Shown: piece after piece, positions 10,598 to 20,607 of the stretch
How the letters are laid out: the number at the start of each line of letters is the position of its first letter
How positions within the stretch are numbered: the stretch's first letter is position 1
Origin: Dehalococcoidales bacterium
GTDB lineage: Bacteria; Chloroflexota; Dehalococcoidia; Dehalococcoidales; CSSed11-197
Direction of reading: 5' to 3'
NCBI GenBank assembly: GCA_028717385.1
Contig: JAQUNW010000009.1
Location: 1-43,625 of the forward strand
Length of the DNA stretch: 43,625 nucleotides
Translations under genes and position numbers: made by a program
The notes under the pieces: model-generated
What the model was told of the DNA's origin: nothing
Database searches by the model: none
Seen by the model: only the letters and a program-made list of their open reading frames with translations

Positions 10598-12604
10598 TTA
10601 TGGCGCCTTGCGGCTTCTAGAGAGTGTTTCCTTGCTTTCCATAGCGACTCTGAGTTCAATAACCCGGTCGCGCAATAAAGCAGCTTTTTCGAATTCCAAG
10701 TTTTTTGCGGCAGCTTTCATTTGTTTTTCAAGATCACGGATAAGGCGGCTGATCTCTTCGCGAGTGGCCGGTTTGTTATCTTCCCCTTTTTCCTGGCTTA
10801 GCGCTGCGGTTTTAACTCTTTCGGTTATATCCTTGATTGCCTTGCGGATACTCTGTGGGTTTATTCCGTGCTCCTCGTTGTAAGCCTCCTGGATTTTTCT
10901 GCGCCGTAAGGTTTCTGCCATAGCGCGTTCCATGGAACCGGTTATGGTATCTGCGTACATGATTACGTGGCCATCAATATGACGCGCAGCCCGCCCCATT
11001 GTTTGCACCAGAGATTCTTCAGATCGAAGAAATCCCTCCTTGTCAGCATCAAGTATGGCAACCAGGCTAACCTCCGGCAGATCAAGACCTTCCCGCAGAA
11101 GGTTAATTCCGACAACCACATCGTATACTCCCAGCCTTAGATCGCGCAGGATTTCTATCCGATCCAGAGTTTCCACTTCGGAGTGCAGATAATTAGTTTT
11201 AATCCCCAGTTCGATGAGATATTCAGTAAGCTGCTCAGCTAATTTCTTGGTCAGAGTGGTTATCAGGCATCTTTCGCTTCGTTCTACCCTCTTGCGTACT
11301 TCTCCAACCAGATCATCAATCTGGCCTTGGGTTGGTTTAACTTCTATAGTAGGCTCGAGCAAGCCAGTGGGGCGCACCAGTTGTTCAACGACTTGTTGGC
11401 TTATCTCCAATTCATAGGGCTTTGGCGTTGCGGAAACATAAATTACCTGGTTTACATGCTGGTTAAACTCTTGAAAATCCAGGGGGCGATTATCCAGAGC
11501 TGAAGGAAGGCGGAAACCATACTCGACAAGTACCTCTTTGCGTGCGCGGTCACCATTATACATGCCGCGTATTTGCGGAATAGTCATGTGTGACTCATCA
11601 ATTATTAACAGGAAATCCTTGGGGAAGTAATCAATCAGAGTATAGGGAGCACTGCCTGCCGGGCGCTGAGTAAGATGGCGCGAGTAGTTTTCAATGCCGC
11701 TGCAGTAACCCACCTCGGCAAGCATTTCAAGGTCATAATTGGTGCGTGCTTTAAGTCTGGCGGCTTCCAGCAGCTTACCCTGGCTTTCCAGTTGTTTCAG
11801 TCTTTGTTCAAGTTCTTCCCGGATACGGTCCATGGCTTGTATCATCCTTTCCGGAGAAGTGACAAAATGTTTGGCTGGGTATATATCGATCTCTTCAAGT
11901 TCGATCAGGAATTCACCCGTGAGGGGATCAAGCCGGATAATGCGTTCTAATACGTCACCAAAAAACTCCAGCCGGATTGCCGTATCCTCATATGCTGGGA
12001 GGATTTCCAGTGTATCGCCCCTTACTCTGAAATGTCCGCGGGAGAAATCAAAATCGTTGCGCTCATATTGCTGGTCGACAAACTGCCTGAGTAGCTTATC
12101 CATGGGGTATTTCCCGCCCTTTTCCAAGCTAATGATAAAACTTTTATATTCTTCAGGTTCCCCCAAGCCATAGATACAGGAAACTGATGCTACAATAACC
12201 ACATCACGTCGACTGAGCAGGGCTTTGGTTGCGGCATGGCGTAATTTATCAATTTCATCATTGATATCGGTTTCCTTATCGATGTAAGTATCAGTTTGGG
12301 GTATATAGGCTTCTGGTTGGTAGTAATCATAATAGCTTACGAAGTATTCAACTGCATTGTTGGGCAAAAACTCTTTAAATTCGCTATAAAGCTGAGCAGC
12401 AAGAGTTTTGTTATGGCTGATAACGAGGGCAGGTCTGCCGACTCTGGCAATGGTGTTTGCCAGAGTGAAGGTCTTGCCGCTGCCGGTTACTCCAAGAAGG
12501 GTTTGTTGAGCATACCCTTGTTCAATGCCAGCTACCAGCCGTTCAATAGCCTGGGGCTGGTCTCCGGTCGGTTTAAAATCAGCATGGATTAAAAACCTGG
12601 ACAT
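10598..12604 (-). CDS. uvrB: Excinuclease ABC subunit B
   Basis: 668 residues, normal for UvrB. Damage verification helicase-like subunit of nucleotide excision repair; hands damaged DNA from UvrA to UvrC. Seen: [10 protein letters not shown], Walker A GVTGSGKT at 38-45, the beta-hairpin region [12 protein letters not shown], the DEAD-like IDESH motif, helicase motifs V/VI ([24 protein letters not shown]), and the C-terminal UVR helical hairpin ([22 protein letters not shown]) that contacts UvrC. Last gene of a yebC-ruvC-ruvA-uvrB operon, 6 bases after ruvA. uvrA and uvrC are not present. Confidence 0.98.
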   Translation of the reverse strand: MSRFLIHADFKPTGDQPQAIERLVAGIEQGYAQQTLLGVTGSGKTFTLANTIARVGRPALVISHNKTLAAQLYSEFKEFLPNNAVEYFVSYYDYYQPEAYIPQTDTYIDKETDINDEIDKLRHAATKALLSRRDVVIVASVSCIYGLGEPEEYKSFIISLEKGGKYPMDKLLRQFVDQQYERNDFDFSRGHFRVRGDTLEILPAYEDTAIRLEFFGDVLERIIRLDPLTGEFLIELEEIDIYPAKHFVTSPERMIQAMDRIREELEQRLKQLESQGKLLEAARLKARTNYDLEMLAEVGYCSGIENYSRHLTQRPAGSAPYTLIDYFPKDFLLIIDESHMTIPQIRGMYNGDRARKEVLVEYGFRLPSALDNRPLDFQEFNQHVNQVIYVSATPKPYELEISQQVVEQLVRPTGLLEPTIEVKPTQGQIDDLVGEVRKRVERSERCLITTLTKKLAEQLTEYLIELGIKTNYLHSEVETLDRIEILRDLRLGVYDVVVGINLLREGLDLPEVSLVAILDADKEGFLRSEESLVQTMGRAARHIDGHVIMYADTITGSMERAMAETLRRRKIQEAYNEEHGINPQSIRKAIKDITERVKTAALSQEKGEDNKPATREEISRLIRDLEKQMKAAAKNLEFEKAALLRDRVIELRVAMESKETLSRSRKAP

Positions 12605-12610
12605 GTATAC

Positions 12611-13195
12611 CTAATCTTTGCGAAGCTGGCTTAGCGCCGTCTTTATTTTTTCTTCGAGGCTGAGGCTTTTATCAGTCGGGAGGTTACCTACTGCTCGGGT
12701 AGCCTCTGAGGTTGAATAACCAAGGGAAATAAGAGCCGCCACAACGTCGTTATTCTCTTGGGATGTCTCCGAAAGGGGTAATAGAATATCACTAGTGGCG
12801 AGCTTGTCCTTAAGCTCTAGCACAATACGGCTAGCTGTTTTTTTACCGATTCCGCGGATAGCAGTCAAAAGATCAATATTGCCGGACATTATTGCTGCTG
12901 CCAGTGTTTCGATATCCATTTCAGAAATCATCGTTAATGCCAGCTTGGGTCCTAAACCGCTTACGCTGAGCAGGTTTTTAAACAGAGTAAGTTCGGAGAG
13001 GCTGGTAAAACCATAAAGGTTGAGACCATCTTCCCTTACCTGGAAATGGGTATAAAGCTTGATTTCGGTACCGGTATTCCCCAATTTTGATAAGGATACA
13101 GGCGGGATAAAAACCTGGAAGCCAATGCCGCCAACGTTAACAATTGCGCTGTCAAAGCTAACCATCTCCAATTTTCCAGTAATGCTCGAAATCAT
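12611..13195 (-). CDS. ruvA: Holliday junction DNA helicase subunit RuvA
   Basis: 194 residues, normal length. Tetramer that binds four-way junctions and loads RuvB. N-terminal OB fold (MISSITGKL...VGGIGFQVF), two helix-hairpin-helix motifs (LLSVSGLGPKLAL and LTAIRGIGKKTASRIVLELKDKL), then a C-terminal three-helix domain (ISLGYSTSEATRAV) that contacts RuvB. GGAGGG in the end of ruvC serves as ribosome site, 2-base gap. ruvB is not in the cluster, unlike many bacteria. Confidence 0.97.
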   Translation of the reverse strand: MISSITGKLEMVSFDSAIVNVGGIGFQVFIPPVSLSKLGNTGTEIKLYTHFQVREDGLNLYGFTSLSELTLFKNLLSVSGLGPKLALTMISEMDIETLAAAIMSGNIDLLTAIRGIGKKTASRIVLELKDKLATSDILLPLSETSQENNDVVAALISLGYSTSEATRAVGNLPTDKSLSLEEKIKTALSQLRKD

Positions 13196-13197
13196 TA

Positions 13198-13692
13198 TTA
13201 TTTCCCTCCGGTAAGATTGTTAAGACGGGACTGGCGAACATGGCAGATTGCCGCTGCCAATGCGTCTGCGCAGTCGTTGGGTGTAGGGGCATCTTTAAGG
13301 TTGAGCTGAAGCCGAACCATTTCCTGGACCTGTTGCTTGGAACTGGCGCCGTAGCTTGCAGTATTGTATTTAATTGCAGTTGGCGAGTATTCAAACGCTG
13401 GTATAGAGTTTGAAGCTGCAGCGAGCAGGGCAATCGCCTGAGCTTTCCCGATCGCCAGGGCGGTACGGGCATTCTCGGCTACAAAGGGTGTCTCTATGGC
13501 AATTTCATCCGGCTGGTACTCGCTGATTACTTCACAGAGGGAGCGATACAGAAAGAAAAGCCGTTCTCCCATTGAACAACGGCTGCGACATTTCAAGGCA
13601 TCATACGCTACCAATGCAACTGCATCGCCATCGCTGTCGATTACCCCGTATCCAAGAATCATAGTACCGGGGTCAATTCCCAGAATTCTCAT
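13198..13692 (-). CDS. ruvC: Holliday junction resolvase RuvC
   Basis: 164 residues, normal length. Metal-dependent endonuclease that cuts the junction held by RuvAB. The four acidic catalytic residues are all visible: Asp7 (RILGIDPGT), Glu67 (IAIETPF), and Asp140 with Asp143 (NDCADAL). The KQQV segment (about 119-122) is the usual DNA-contact loop. Second gene of the repair operon, 5 bases after yebC. Confidence 0.97.
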   Translation of the reverse strand: MRILGIDPGTMILGYGVIDSDGDAVALVAYDALKCRSRCSMGERLFFLYRSLCEVISEYQPDEIAIETPFVAENARTALAIGKAQAIALLAAASNSIPAFEYSPTAIKYNTASYGASSKQQVQEMVRLQLNLKDAPTPNDCADALAAAICHVRQSRLNNLTGGK

Positions 13693-13697
13693 GCTAA

Positions 13698-14450
13698 TTA
13701 AGTTGAGCGATACTGCTCTATGACGGCATCGTCAAAGTCAACGTTACTGACGACTGACTGAACGTCGTCCAGATCCTCCAGCCTATCCAGCAGCCGCAGC
13801 ACCTGTAGCTGGGTGGGTTCATCCAGAGACAGTGTTGTTTTGGCCACCTGGCTTACGTCGGCCGAGCTTATGGTAATATCCGCAGCTTCAAAAGACTGTC
13901 GCAATTCTTCCATGTCTTCCGGTCGCGTGTATATTTCAATATATCCTTCTCCGACAATGACATCTTCTGCCCCGATATCGATCGCTTTAAGTGTGATTTC
14001 GTCCGGATCTACGTCTTCTGTATCTATTGATATTATTCCTTTGGGATCAAAAAGCCAGGCGACGCTCCCGTTTTCTCCAAGATTCCCGCCACTTTTAGAA
14101 AAAGCAGAGCGGATCTCCTGTACAGTTCGGTTACGGTTATCTGTCTGTACGCTGATCATAATTGCAGCACCACCAGGCCCGTATCCTTCGAAGGTGGTTT
14201 CTATGTAGTTTGCACCTTCCAGAGATCCTTCTCCGCGCTTGATCGCGCGTTGTATGTTTTCTGAAGGCATGTTGGCATCTTTGGCCTTTTGTATGGCAAG
14301 GCGCAAACGGGCGTTCAGGTCCGGGTCGCTCCCCTTCTCTCTGGACGCCATAATGATTTCCCGGGTTAGTTTAGTGAAGAGTTTACCTCTTCGTACATCA
14401 GCGACACCCTTCTGGTGTTTTATGGAATGCCACTTAGAATGACCAGACAT
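13698..14450 (-). CDS. yebC: YebC/PmpR family protein
   Basis: 250 residues, normal for the family. Starts with the diagnostic MSGHSKWHSIKHQK; also shows LAIQKAKDANMPSENIQRAIKRG and YEGYGPGGAAI-type (FEGYGPGGAAIMI) motifs. Known roles: DNA-binding regulator (PmpR) or, in newer work, a translation factor easing stalls on proline-rich stretches. Which applies here is not shown. It opens the operon with ruvC, ruvA and uvrB, a common arrangement. AGGAGG lies about 9 bases before the ATG. Confidence 0.96.
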   Translation of the reverse strand: MSGHSKWHSIKHQKGVADVRRGKLFTKLTREIIMASREKGSDPDLNARLRLAIQKAKDANMPSENIQRAIKRGEGSLEGANYIETTFEGYGPGGAAIMISVQTDNRNRTVQEIRSAFSKSGGNLGENGSVAWLFDPKGIISIDTEDVDPDEITLKAIDIGAEDVIVGEGYIEIYTRPEDMEELRQSFEAADITISSADVSQVAKTTLSLDEPTQLQVLRLLDRLEDLDDVQSVVSNVDFDDAVIEQYRST

Positions 14451-14750
14451 CCACGCAGCCTCCTGGTTTAGAATAAATAGTCATTATACATTCTCTGCTA
14501 ATAATTGTATCACTACTGGGAATCAAGTTGAACAATAGAAATATAATCTTTATGAGCAGATGGTAAAAAAATTGGGCTGTTGTAATAAAATACAGTAAAA
14601 AGACACATTAATCAAGCTGGCTGCCGTTTTTTCTCCGAATTTACGTCAAGATTATAATGATTTAATCTCAAAGCGGTGTATAGCCTGCATGGCTTATAAT
14701 AAATGAAAGCCGATGGAAAATACAGCACAATAGAATGAAGGAGAGATAGT
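14451..14750. promoter_or_regulatory. Divergent intergenic region of yebC and fmt
   Basis: A/T-rich 300-base gap. On the minus strand TATAAT (14483-14488) lies about 33 bases before the yebC ATG. On the plus strand TATAAT occurs at 14653-14658 and 14695-14700; the latter is about 50 bases before the fmt start. None has a convincing -35. No small gene or RNA was recognised here. Confidence 0.4.
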
Positions 14751-15689
14751 TTGCGCTTGGTATTTATGGGAACACCCGAAATAGCTTTACCGGTATTAAA
14801 GGCAGTTTCCTCGAGGCATGAGGTTGTGGCTGTTTATACTCGCCCAGATGCTTATTCCGGCCGGGGGAGAGAACTGGCGCAATCTGCGATAAAAAAAGAG
14901 GCTTCAAAGCTTGGAATTCCGGTTATCCAGCCACTAAATTTTAAGGATGGCAAGAATATTTCTGTGTTGCAGGACCTGCAGCCTGAGGTGATTGTTGTTG
15001 TGGCATATGGAATTATCTTGCCGAAAGCAGTATTGGAAATTCCTCGGCTAGGTTGTATCAATGTTCATTTTTCAGTCCTGCCGCGCCATAGGGGAGCTTC
15101 TCCGGTTGCAGGGGCGATTCTTGCCGGAGATAGATTTACCGGGGTGAGCATCATGTTGATGGAGACCGGGGTAGATACAGGGCCGATACTGTCCATTTCC
15201 CAGCTTCCGGTTTTTGACTGGGACACCACTCTGAGTTTGGGCCAACGTCTTTCAGGAATATCGGGAGGGCTGATCATAGATGTCCTGGAAGCGTGGAACA
15301 GGCGAGAAATCATTCTCCGTCCCCAGAATGAAGCAGCTGCGACCTATTCCGGGATAATCCACAAGGAAGATGGCTTAATCTCATGGAATGAAGAAGCTGC
15401 CTTGATTTGGAGGAAAGCACGAGCCTATCATCCTTGGCCTGGGATTTATACAACCTGGCGCGGTAAAATGCTCAAGTTATTATCGGTTGAACCTGTTTCG
15501 CACCACAGTCAAGAAAAACCGGGTAGTGTTATCAGCTTTGGTGGCACTTCGGATATGAATGTCGGAGTGGTTACCGGTAAAGGGATTTTGGGAATTAAAA
15601 AAATCCAGTTGGAAGGGAAAAAAGAAGTATTAACTGCCGATTTTATTAGGGGACAACGGGATTTTATCGGCTCGGTGCTACCAGATTAA
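14751..15689 (+). CDS. fmt: Methionyl-tRNA formyltransferase
   Basis: 312 residues from a TTG start; AAGGAGAG ends 5 bases upstream, which fixes it. Formylates initiator Met-tRNA using 10-formyl-THF. Seen: MRLVFMGTPEIALPVL, the SGRGRE-like loop (YSGRGRELAQS), the catalytic region NVHFSVLPRHRGASPVAGAILAGD, and METGVDTGPIL. One note: the usual SLLP of the family reads SVLP here. The C-terminal OB-like domain (AYHPWPGIYTTW) is complete. The peptide deformylase gene that often precedes fmt is absent. Its 3' end overlaps a small antisense gene by 4 bases. Confidence 0.96.
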   Translation: MRLVFMGTPEIALPVLKAVSSRHEVVAVYTRPDAYSGRGRELAQSAIKKEASKLGIPVIQPLNFKDGKNISVLQDLQPEVIVVVAYGIILPKAVLEIPRLGCINVHFSVLPRHRGASPVAGAILAGDRFTGVSIMLMETGVDTGPILSISQLPVFDWDTTLSLGQRLSGISGGLIIDVLEAWNRREIILRPQNEAAATYSGIIHKEDGLISWNEEAALIWRKARAYHPWPGIYTTWRGKMLKLLSVEPVSHHSQEKPGSVISFGGTSDMNVGVVTGKGILGIKKIQLEGKKEVLTADFIRGQRDFIGSVLPD

Positions 15690-15856
15690 CCTGCCTGTGG
15701 GGGTTCTTCAAAAATTGCCTCATTGATAATAGTATGCAGAAAAGTCTGCCTAAACAGAAGCTTACGTTTGAGTTCTTTTTCCTGATCCGTAATATAATAA
15801 TCTGGATCAGGTGCAGCCCAGAAGAATATCCAAGGTTGATTATAATCCCTTTTCAT
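15686..15856 (-). CDS. Small conserved-looking hypothetical protein, 56 residues
   Basis: A 56-codon frame starting with ATG at 15856, preceded by AAAGGGGG 8 bases upstream. The protein begins MKRDYNQPWIFFWAAPDPDY and continues with a charged helix (YITDQEKELKRKLLFRQTF) and an acidic Pro end. No Cys, no membrane helix. I do not recognise a family. It is convergent with fmt, the two stops overlapping by 4 bases. The good ribosome site, the sensible amphipathic composition and a possible promoter upstream argue that it is real; no homolog was checked. Confidence 0.6.
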   Translation of the reverse strand: MKRDYNQPWIFFWAAPDPDYYITDQEKELKRKLLFRQTFLHTIINEAIFEEPPQAG

Positions 15857-15976
15857 TAAAGAGACCCCCTTTAACTAATATGAAGCCCCAGGAGGCATAT
15901 TTCTGATATAGAATTGAGCATATGCTGACAGACTGCAGCAAAATAGGAATCGGACATAAGTAAAACCACCCTATTT

Positions 15977-16006
15977 ATGTTAGGCTTTATATCGTATTTT
16001 TGTCAA
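15977..16006 (-). promoter_or_regulatory. Possible promoter of the 56-residue gene; rest of the 15857-16123 gap
   Basis: Minus-strand TTGACA (16001-16006), 18-base spacer, TAACAT (15977-15982). The start would lie about 115 bases before the 15856 ATG. On the plus strand of the same gap, TATAAT (16080-16085) stands 39 bases before the gene at 16124 but lacks a -35. Nothing else is seen in the gap. Confidence 0.4.
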
Positions 16007-16123
16007 TACCTGACACCTGTGCAGTAAAAAGGGAGTGTTAGTAAGAATACTTTGCGGGCAGAGAGATCGCCTGATAGGTTATAATTTTTTAAACCTTCTT
16101 TTTGGGTAAAATAAAGGAGCAAA

Positions 16124-17968
16124 ATGTCTTATCCGGATAATATCCTTGCTAGTGTGCAAAAACCCGCTCGCTATACAGGGGGAGAATGGCACTCAGCTAG
16201 CAAAGAATGGAATAAAACAGACATACGAGTTGCGTTGAGTTACCCCGATATTTATGAAGTCGGAATGTCGGGTATTACTCTTCCAATTCTGTATCAGGAG
16301 GCTAATAGTCTTTCTTTTGCTCTTGCAGATCGGATTTTTGCTCCCTGGCCGGATATGGAACAAGCGCTGAGAAATGCAGGGTTGAACCTTCAGGCTATTG
16401 AAAGCGGGCGAGCTTTAAGAGATTTTGATATTATCGGATTTCTCCTCGGTTATGAGTTAACCTATACTAACCTTCTTAACATACTGGATCTAGGCGGTAT
16501 TCCTCTGGATGCTGGAAAAAGAGACGAGGCCTGTCCTCTGGTTATGGCCGGAGGCATTGGCACCATGAATCCAGAACCCCTGGCTGATTTCATAGATTTC
16601 TTTGTAATTGGTGATGGAGAAGGGGCAATATCACGAATTCTTGAGCGTGTCCGGGATCTGAAGAGAGCAGGGTCGAGACGGAAGGATATATTGCTGGCAT
16701 TGGCGGAGTTAGATGGCATTTACGTGCCTTCTTTATATAATGTTGAATATAGAACCGACGGCAGTTTCAAGAAAATTAGTAAAAATTCCGAAGCTGCTGC
16801 AATACCGGTTGAGAGGATCATTTGCCAAGAGTTACCAGTTTTTTCAGATAAACCTATTGTACCTCTGATAGAAACAATTCAGGATAAAGGTTCAGTTGAA
16901 ATCAGCCGCGGGTGTACCCGTGGATGTCGTTTTTGCAATGCGGGGATCTATTATCGACCAGTACGCCATCGCACCCAGCAAGACATTTATTCAGCTATCG
17001 ATAAGCTCTGCAGTTCTTGTGGTTACGATGAAATTACGCTGCTTTCATTAAGTTCTGGCGACTACCCCGGTATCACTGACCTTATCAGTGGATTGAACCA
17101 GATGGAACAGACACAGGGTACTACCTTTTCCCTGCCTAGCCTGAGGATAGATGAGAAATCTCTCGATCTGATTGAAGCGCTTTCTAGCAAGCGACGAAGC
17201 GGGATTACCCTGGCTCCGGAGGCTGCTACGAGTCGGCTGCAAAGGGTGATTAACAAAATCATTCCAGAAGAGGATATCCTGCAAACAGCCGCGGCAGCTT
17301 TCCAAAGAGGCTGGACCTCATTGAAGCTCTATTTTATGTTGGGCCTGCCTACAGAGACTGAAGATGATGTTATCGCTATTGGGCAGCTTGCTTCGAGGAT
17401 ATATGATCTCGGTCGACTTTCTCCCGGGAGACGCCCCAAATTAAGGGTGAGTCTTTCAACCTTTGTACCTAAGCCGCATACCCCTTTCCAATGGTGCGGG
17501 CAGATTGAGCGTGGAGAAATATTAAAGCGGGTGAATTTGGTTCGGGATAACATTGGCCGGAGAAAAATCAGCATAAGCTGGAATAATCCTCAAATCAGTA
17601 TGTTGGAGGCGGTTATGTCCAGGGGTGATCGCAATTTAGGTCGAGTTATTTACCGGGCATGGGAATTAGGCGCCCGGTTCGATGGCTGGGATGAATTATT
17701 CGATTATGGTCGATGGGAAAAAGCTTTTAAGGAAGCCGGAATAAATCCGGTTAATTATGCTAATCAGCCAAAGGATCTTGAAGAACCCTTACCCTGGGAG
17801 CATATTTCCAGTGGTGTCAGCCGTAAATTTTTAGTAGAAGAGTTTTACCGGGCTATGTGCGGAAATCCTACTCCAGATTGCCGTACGGACGCATGCAATA
17901 TGTGCGGGATTGAAAGGCGTGTAAAAAATTGCCACAAGATGTATAAAGGAGTGTACCATGGCGAATAG
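16124..17968 (+). CDS. B12-binding-like radical SAM protein (TIGR03960 type)
   Basis: 614 residues, normal for the TIGR03960 group. The N-terminal part (about 30-200) is the B12-binding-like domain (ALSYPDIYEVGMSGITLPILY, GGIGTMNPEPLADFIDFFVIGDGE). The radical SAM domain has the CxxxCxxC motif in SRGCTRGCRFCNAG (near residues 264-274), then LSLSSGDYPG, a GITLAPEAAT motif and STFVPKPHTPFQW. The C-terminus carries a Cys-rich tail (CGNPTPDCRTDACNMCGIERR). The function is not established; in many bacteria it sits beside TIGR03936/RNase G-type genes and is suspected to act in RNA or ribosome modification. AAGGAG precedes the ATG. It overlaps the following ferredoxin gene by 11 bases. Confidence 0.92.
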   Translation: MSYPDNILASVQKPARYTGGEWHSASKEWNKTDIRVALSYPDIYEVGMSGITLPILYQEANSLSFALADRIFAPWPDMEQALRNAGLNLQAIESGRALRDFDIIGFLLGYELTYTNLLNILDLGGIPLDAGKRDEACPLVMAGGIGTMNPEPLADFIDFFVIGDGEGAISRILERVRDLKRAGSRRKDILLALAELDGIYVPSLYNVEYRTDGSFKKISKNSEAAAIPVERIICQELPVFSDKPIVPLIETIQDKGSVEISRGCTRGCRFCNAGIYYRPVRHRTQQDIYSAIDKLCSSCGYDEITLLSLSSGDYPGITDLISGLNQMEQTQGTTFSLPSLRIDEKSLDLIEALSSKRRSGITLAPEAATSRLQRVINKIIPEEDILQTAAAAFQRGWTSLKLYFMLGLPTETEDDVIAIGQLASRIYDLGRLSPGRRPKLRVSLSTFVPKPHTPFQWCGQIERGEILKRVNLVRDNIGRRKISISWNNPQISMLEAVMSRGDRNLGRVIYRAWELGARFDGWDELFDYGRWEKAFKEAGINPVNYANQPKDLEEPLPWEHISSGVSRKFLVEEFYRAMCGNPTPDCRTDACNMCGIERRVKNCHKMYKGVYHGE

Positions 17969-18146
17969 TATAGTCAACATCAATCCAGATTTGTGCACAG
18001 GTTGCGGAGCATGCGTAGAGAAGTGCCCGTTAAAAATATTATACCTTGATGAATCCGGGATATGCCGGGTCACCGATGGAAGCAGGTGCGATCGTCTCCG
18101 CGGATGCGAACGTGTCTGCCCCACCGGTGCTATTACTATTGTTTAG
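17958..18146 (+). CDS. Small 4Fe-4S ferredoxin-like protein
   Basis: 62 residues; ATG preceded by AAAGGAG. The first half has a canonical Cys13-x2-Cys16-x2-Cys19-x3-Cys23-Pro motif. The second half is atypical: Cys36, Cys44, Cys50 and Cys54-Pro with spacings x7, x5 and x3, so the second cluster, if present, is irregular. The gene overlaps the end of the radical SAM gene, so the two are translationally coupled; a role as its electron donor is a reasonable inference. It is convergent with gyrA, 8 bases apart. Confidence 0.88.
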   Translation: MANSIVNINPDLCTGCGACVEKCPLKILYLDESGICRVTDGSRCDRLRGCERVCPTGAITIV

Positions 18147-18154
18147 ATAACCAC

Positions 18155-20596
18155 CTAGTCAAATACGGTAATGGCGACCAAGCCGTCGTCGGGTTTGATA
18201 TCCATCAGTTTTACACCCTGGGTCGAGCGTCCCTGGACAGTAATTCCCTTGCGAGGGTCTTCTTCCCTTACTGGTGTACGGGTTACGACTCCGTTAGCAG
18301 AAATCAACATTACCTGCCGCGTTTCAGTAACCTGTGCAGCAGCTGCAACTTGTCCGGTTTTGCTGGTAAGATGGAAGGTTTTAACACCGCTGCCAGCCCG
18401 TTTCTGTATTGGATATCTGGCAAGCGGAGTAATCTTGCCAAAGCCACGTTCTGTAACCACCAGCAAGTAAGCTTCGGGGTTTACGACATCCATGTCAACA
18501 ACCTGATCTTCACCTATCAGCTTTATCGCCCTCACTCCACCACTGGCTCTTAGGCTGGTTCGGATGTCTTTAACCGGGAAACGAATGGACTGCCCTTTTC
18601 TGGTTACCAATACAACGTCATTTTCATCCGTTCCCATTCTTGCACTGATTAGGCAATCATTTTTATCCAGATCCATGGCTAGCAGCCCACTTGATCGAAC
18701 CGAAGTGAAGCTGTTGATATCAACTTTCTTGATTTCTCCCTTTTGTGTTGCCATGAGCATAAACCAGTCTGGTTGGAATTCCTGTACGTCCACCAATGCA
18801 GTGACTCGCTCTCCATCCTGGAGGGGAATCAGGTTAATAACAGACAATCCTTTGCTTACCCGGGATACATCCAAGGGTACTTCATGACATTTAATACTAA
18901 AAACTCGACCGCGGTCAGTAAAGAGCAGCAGATTGTCGTGCGTATCGGCATTCAACAGGAAGCGTACAGTATCAGCCTCTCGCGTTACCATGCCAATAAT
19001 TCCTTTTCCTCCACGATGCTGGGGAGTAAAGCTCTCTGCCGGCACCCGTTTGATGAAACCTCGGTCGCTAAGTGTTACCACCATTGCCAGGTGAGGAATC
19101 AGATCTTCTTCGCTGAATGCAAGAGCTTCCTGCTCGTTAATCTCACTCCTGCGCGGATTTGCTTCCTTTGATTTAAGTTCGCTGACTTCTTTTTTAACCA
19201 CACCCAGGATTTTAACCGGACTGGAAAGCAGATCTTCGAGTTGGCTAATGATTTTAAGTACTTCGGCATATTCATCAAGGATTTTCTGCCTTTCAAGATT
19301 AGCGAGCCTTCTGAGCTGCATATCAAGAATAGCTTGTGCCTGTAGTTGGCTCAGTTCAAATCTAGTCATCAGATCGCCGCGTGCTTCCTCGGCAGATTTC
19401 GCCGCGCGGATGGTAGCGATTACTTCATCGATGAAATCAAGAGCTATTTTCAAACCTTCCAGAATGTGGGCGCGATCTTTAGCTCCCTTGAGTTCGTATT
19501 CAGTTCTTCTGGTGATTACCTCCTGTCGGAAGCTGATAAAATGCTGCAGGGCTTCCTTCAGGCTGAGTACTCGGGGTTGACCATCGACCAAGGCTAACAT
19601 GTTGACGAAGAAGGAGGATTGCATGGGTGTGTGCTTGTACAAGTTATTAAGAACGTGCTGAGGTTGACCTTCGCGTTTTAGCTCAATAACAATGCGCATA
19701 CCCTGTCGGTCTGATTCATCCCTCAAATCGCTGATCCCGGTGATTTTTTTCTCTTTGATCAAATTAGCAATGCGTTCAATTAAAGCTGCTTTGTTAACCT
19801 GGTAGGGCAGCTCATTTACAATAATTTGGTAACGGCCATTTGGCGTTTCATCAATATATGCACGAGCCTTGACTACTACTCTGCCGTGTCCGGTGGCATA
19901 GGCGCTTCTGATTCCTTCAATGCCCTGGATTATTGCTCCAGTGGGAAAATCGGGGCCTTTTACGATTTTCATTAAATCGCTGACCGAGGCTTCAGGGTTA
20001 TCAATAAGGTAGTTAATTGCGCTGCAAATCTCACCCAGGTTATGAGGCGGGATGTTTGTTGCCATGCCCACTGCAATACCAGCGGAGCCATTAACCAGAA
20101 GGTTGGGCAGTCTGCTCGGCAGAACTACTGGTTCCTTAAGGCTGGCATCGAAATTGGGCATGAAATCAACAGTTTCCTTTTCAATATCCAGAAGCATATG
20201 TTCTGCTATCGCGGATAACCTTACCTCGGTATATCGCATGGCTGCCGGCGGGTCGTTATCTACACTGCCGAAGTTGCCTTGCCCATCGACAAGTGTATGG
20301 CGCATAGAAAAATCCTGAGCCATGCGTACCATTGCATCATAAACCGAGGAATCGCCATGTGGATGATATTTACCCAGTACTTCACCAACCACCCTCGCAC
20401 TTTTTTTGTGCGAGCCGCTATGGGTTATCCCAAGCTCCCGCATAGCAAAAAGAATGCGTCTTTGCACCGGTTTAAGCCCGTCTCTAACGTCGGGTAAAGC
20501 CCGGGCGATGATCACGCTCATGGCGTAGTCAAGGTAACTTGAGCGCATTTCATCTTCAATTTTAATGTTGGTGATGTTGCCTGTGGTTAAATCCAT
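18155..20596 (-). CDS. gyrA: DNA gyrase subunit A
   Basis: 813 residues, normal for GyrA. Breakage-reunion subunit of gyrase. Seen: [30 protein letters not shown] at the N-terminus, the QRDR stretch [12 protein letters not shown] with the wild-type-like Ser and Asp positions, catalytic Tyr122 in AAMRYTE, and in the C-terminal beta-pinwheel a GyrA box of the form QHRGGKG (one residue from the usual QRRGGKG), which supports gyrase rather than topoisomerase IV. It lies 11 bases after the TPR gene, hence co-transcribed. gyrB is elsewhere. Confidence 0.96.
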   Translation of the reverse strand: MDLTTGNITNIKIEDEMRSSYLDYAMSVIIARALPDVRDGLKPVQRRILFAMRELGITHSGSHKKSARVVGEVLGKYHPHGDSSVYDAMVRMAQDFSMRHTLVDGQGNFGSVDNDPPAAMRYTEVRLSAIAEHMLLDIEKETVDFMPNFDASLKEPVVLPSRLPNLLVNGSAGIAVGMATNIPPHNLGEICSAINYLIDNPEASVSDLMKIVKGPDFPTGAIIQGIEGIRSAYATGHGRVVVKARAYIDETPNGRYQIIVNELPYQVNKAALIERIANLIKEKKITGISDLRDESDRQGMRIVIELKREGQPQHVLNNLYKHTPMQSSFFVNMLALVDGQPRVLSLKEALQHFISFRQEVITRRTEYELKGAKDRAHILEGLKIALDFIDEVIATIRAAKSAEEARGDLMTRFELSQLQAQAILDMQLRRLANLERQKILDEYAEVLKIISQLEDLLSSPVKILGVVKKEVSELKSKEANPRRSEINEQEALAFSEEDLIPHLAMVVTLSDRGFIKRVPAESFTPQHRGGKGIIGMVTREADTVRFLLNADTHDNLLLFTDRGRVFSIKCHEVPLDVSRVSKGLSVINLIPLQDGERVTALVDVQEFQPDWFMLMATQKGEIKKVDINSFTSVRSSGLLAMDLDKNDCLISARMGTDENDVVLVTRKGQSIRFPVKDIRTSLRASGGVRAIKLIGEDQVVDMDVVNPEAYLLVVTERGFGKITPLARYPIQKRAGSGVKTFHLTSKTGQVAAAAQVTETRQVMLISANGVVTRTPVREEDPRKGITVQGRSTQGVKLMDIKPDDGLVAITVFD

Positions 20597-20607
20597 ATCA
20601 TGGTCTC

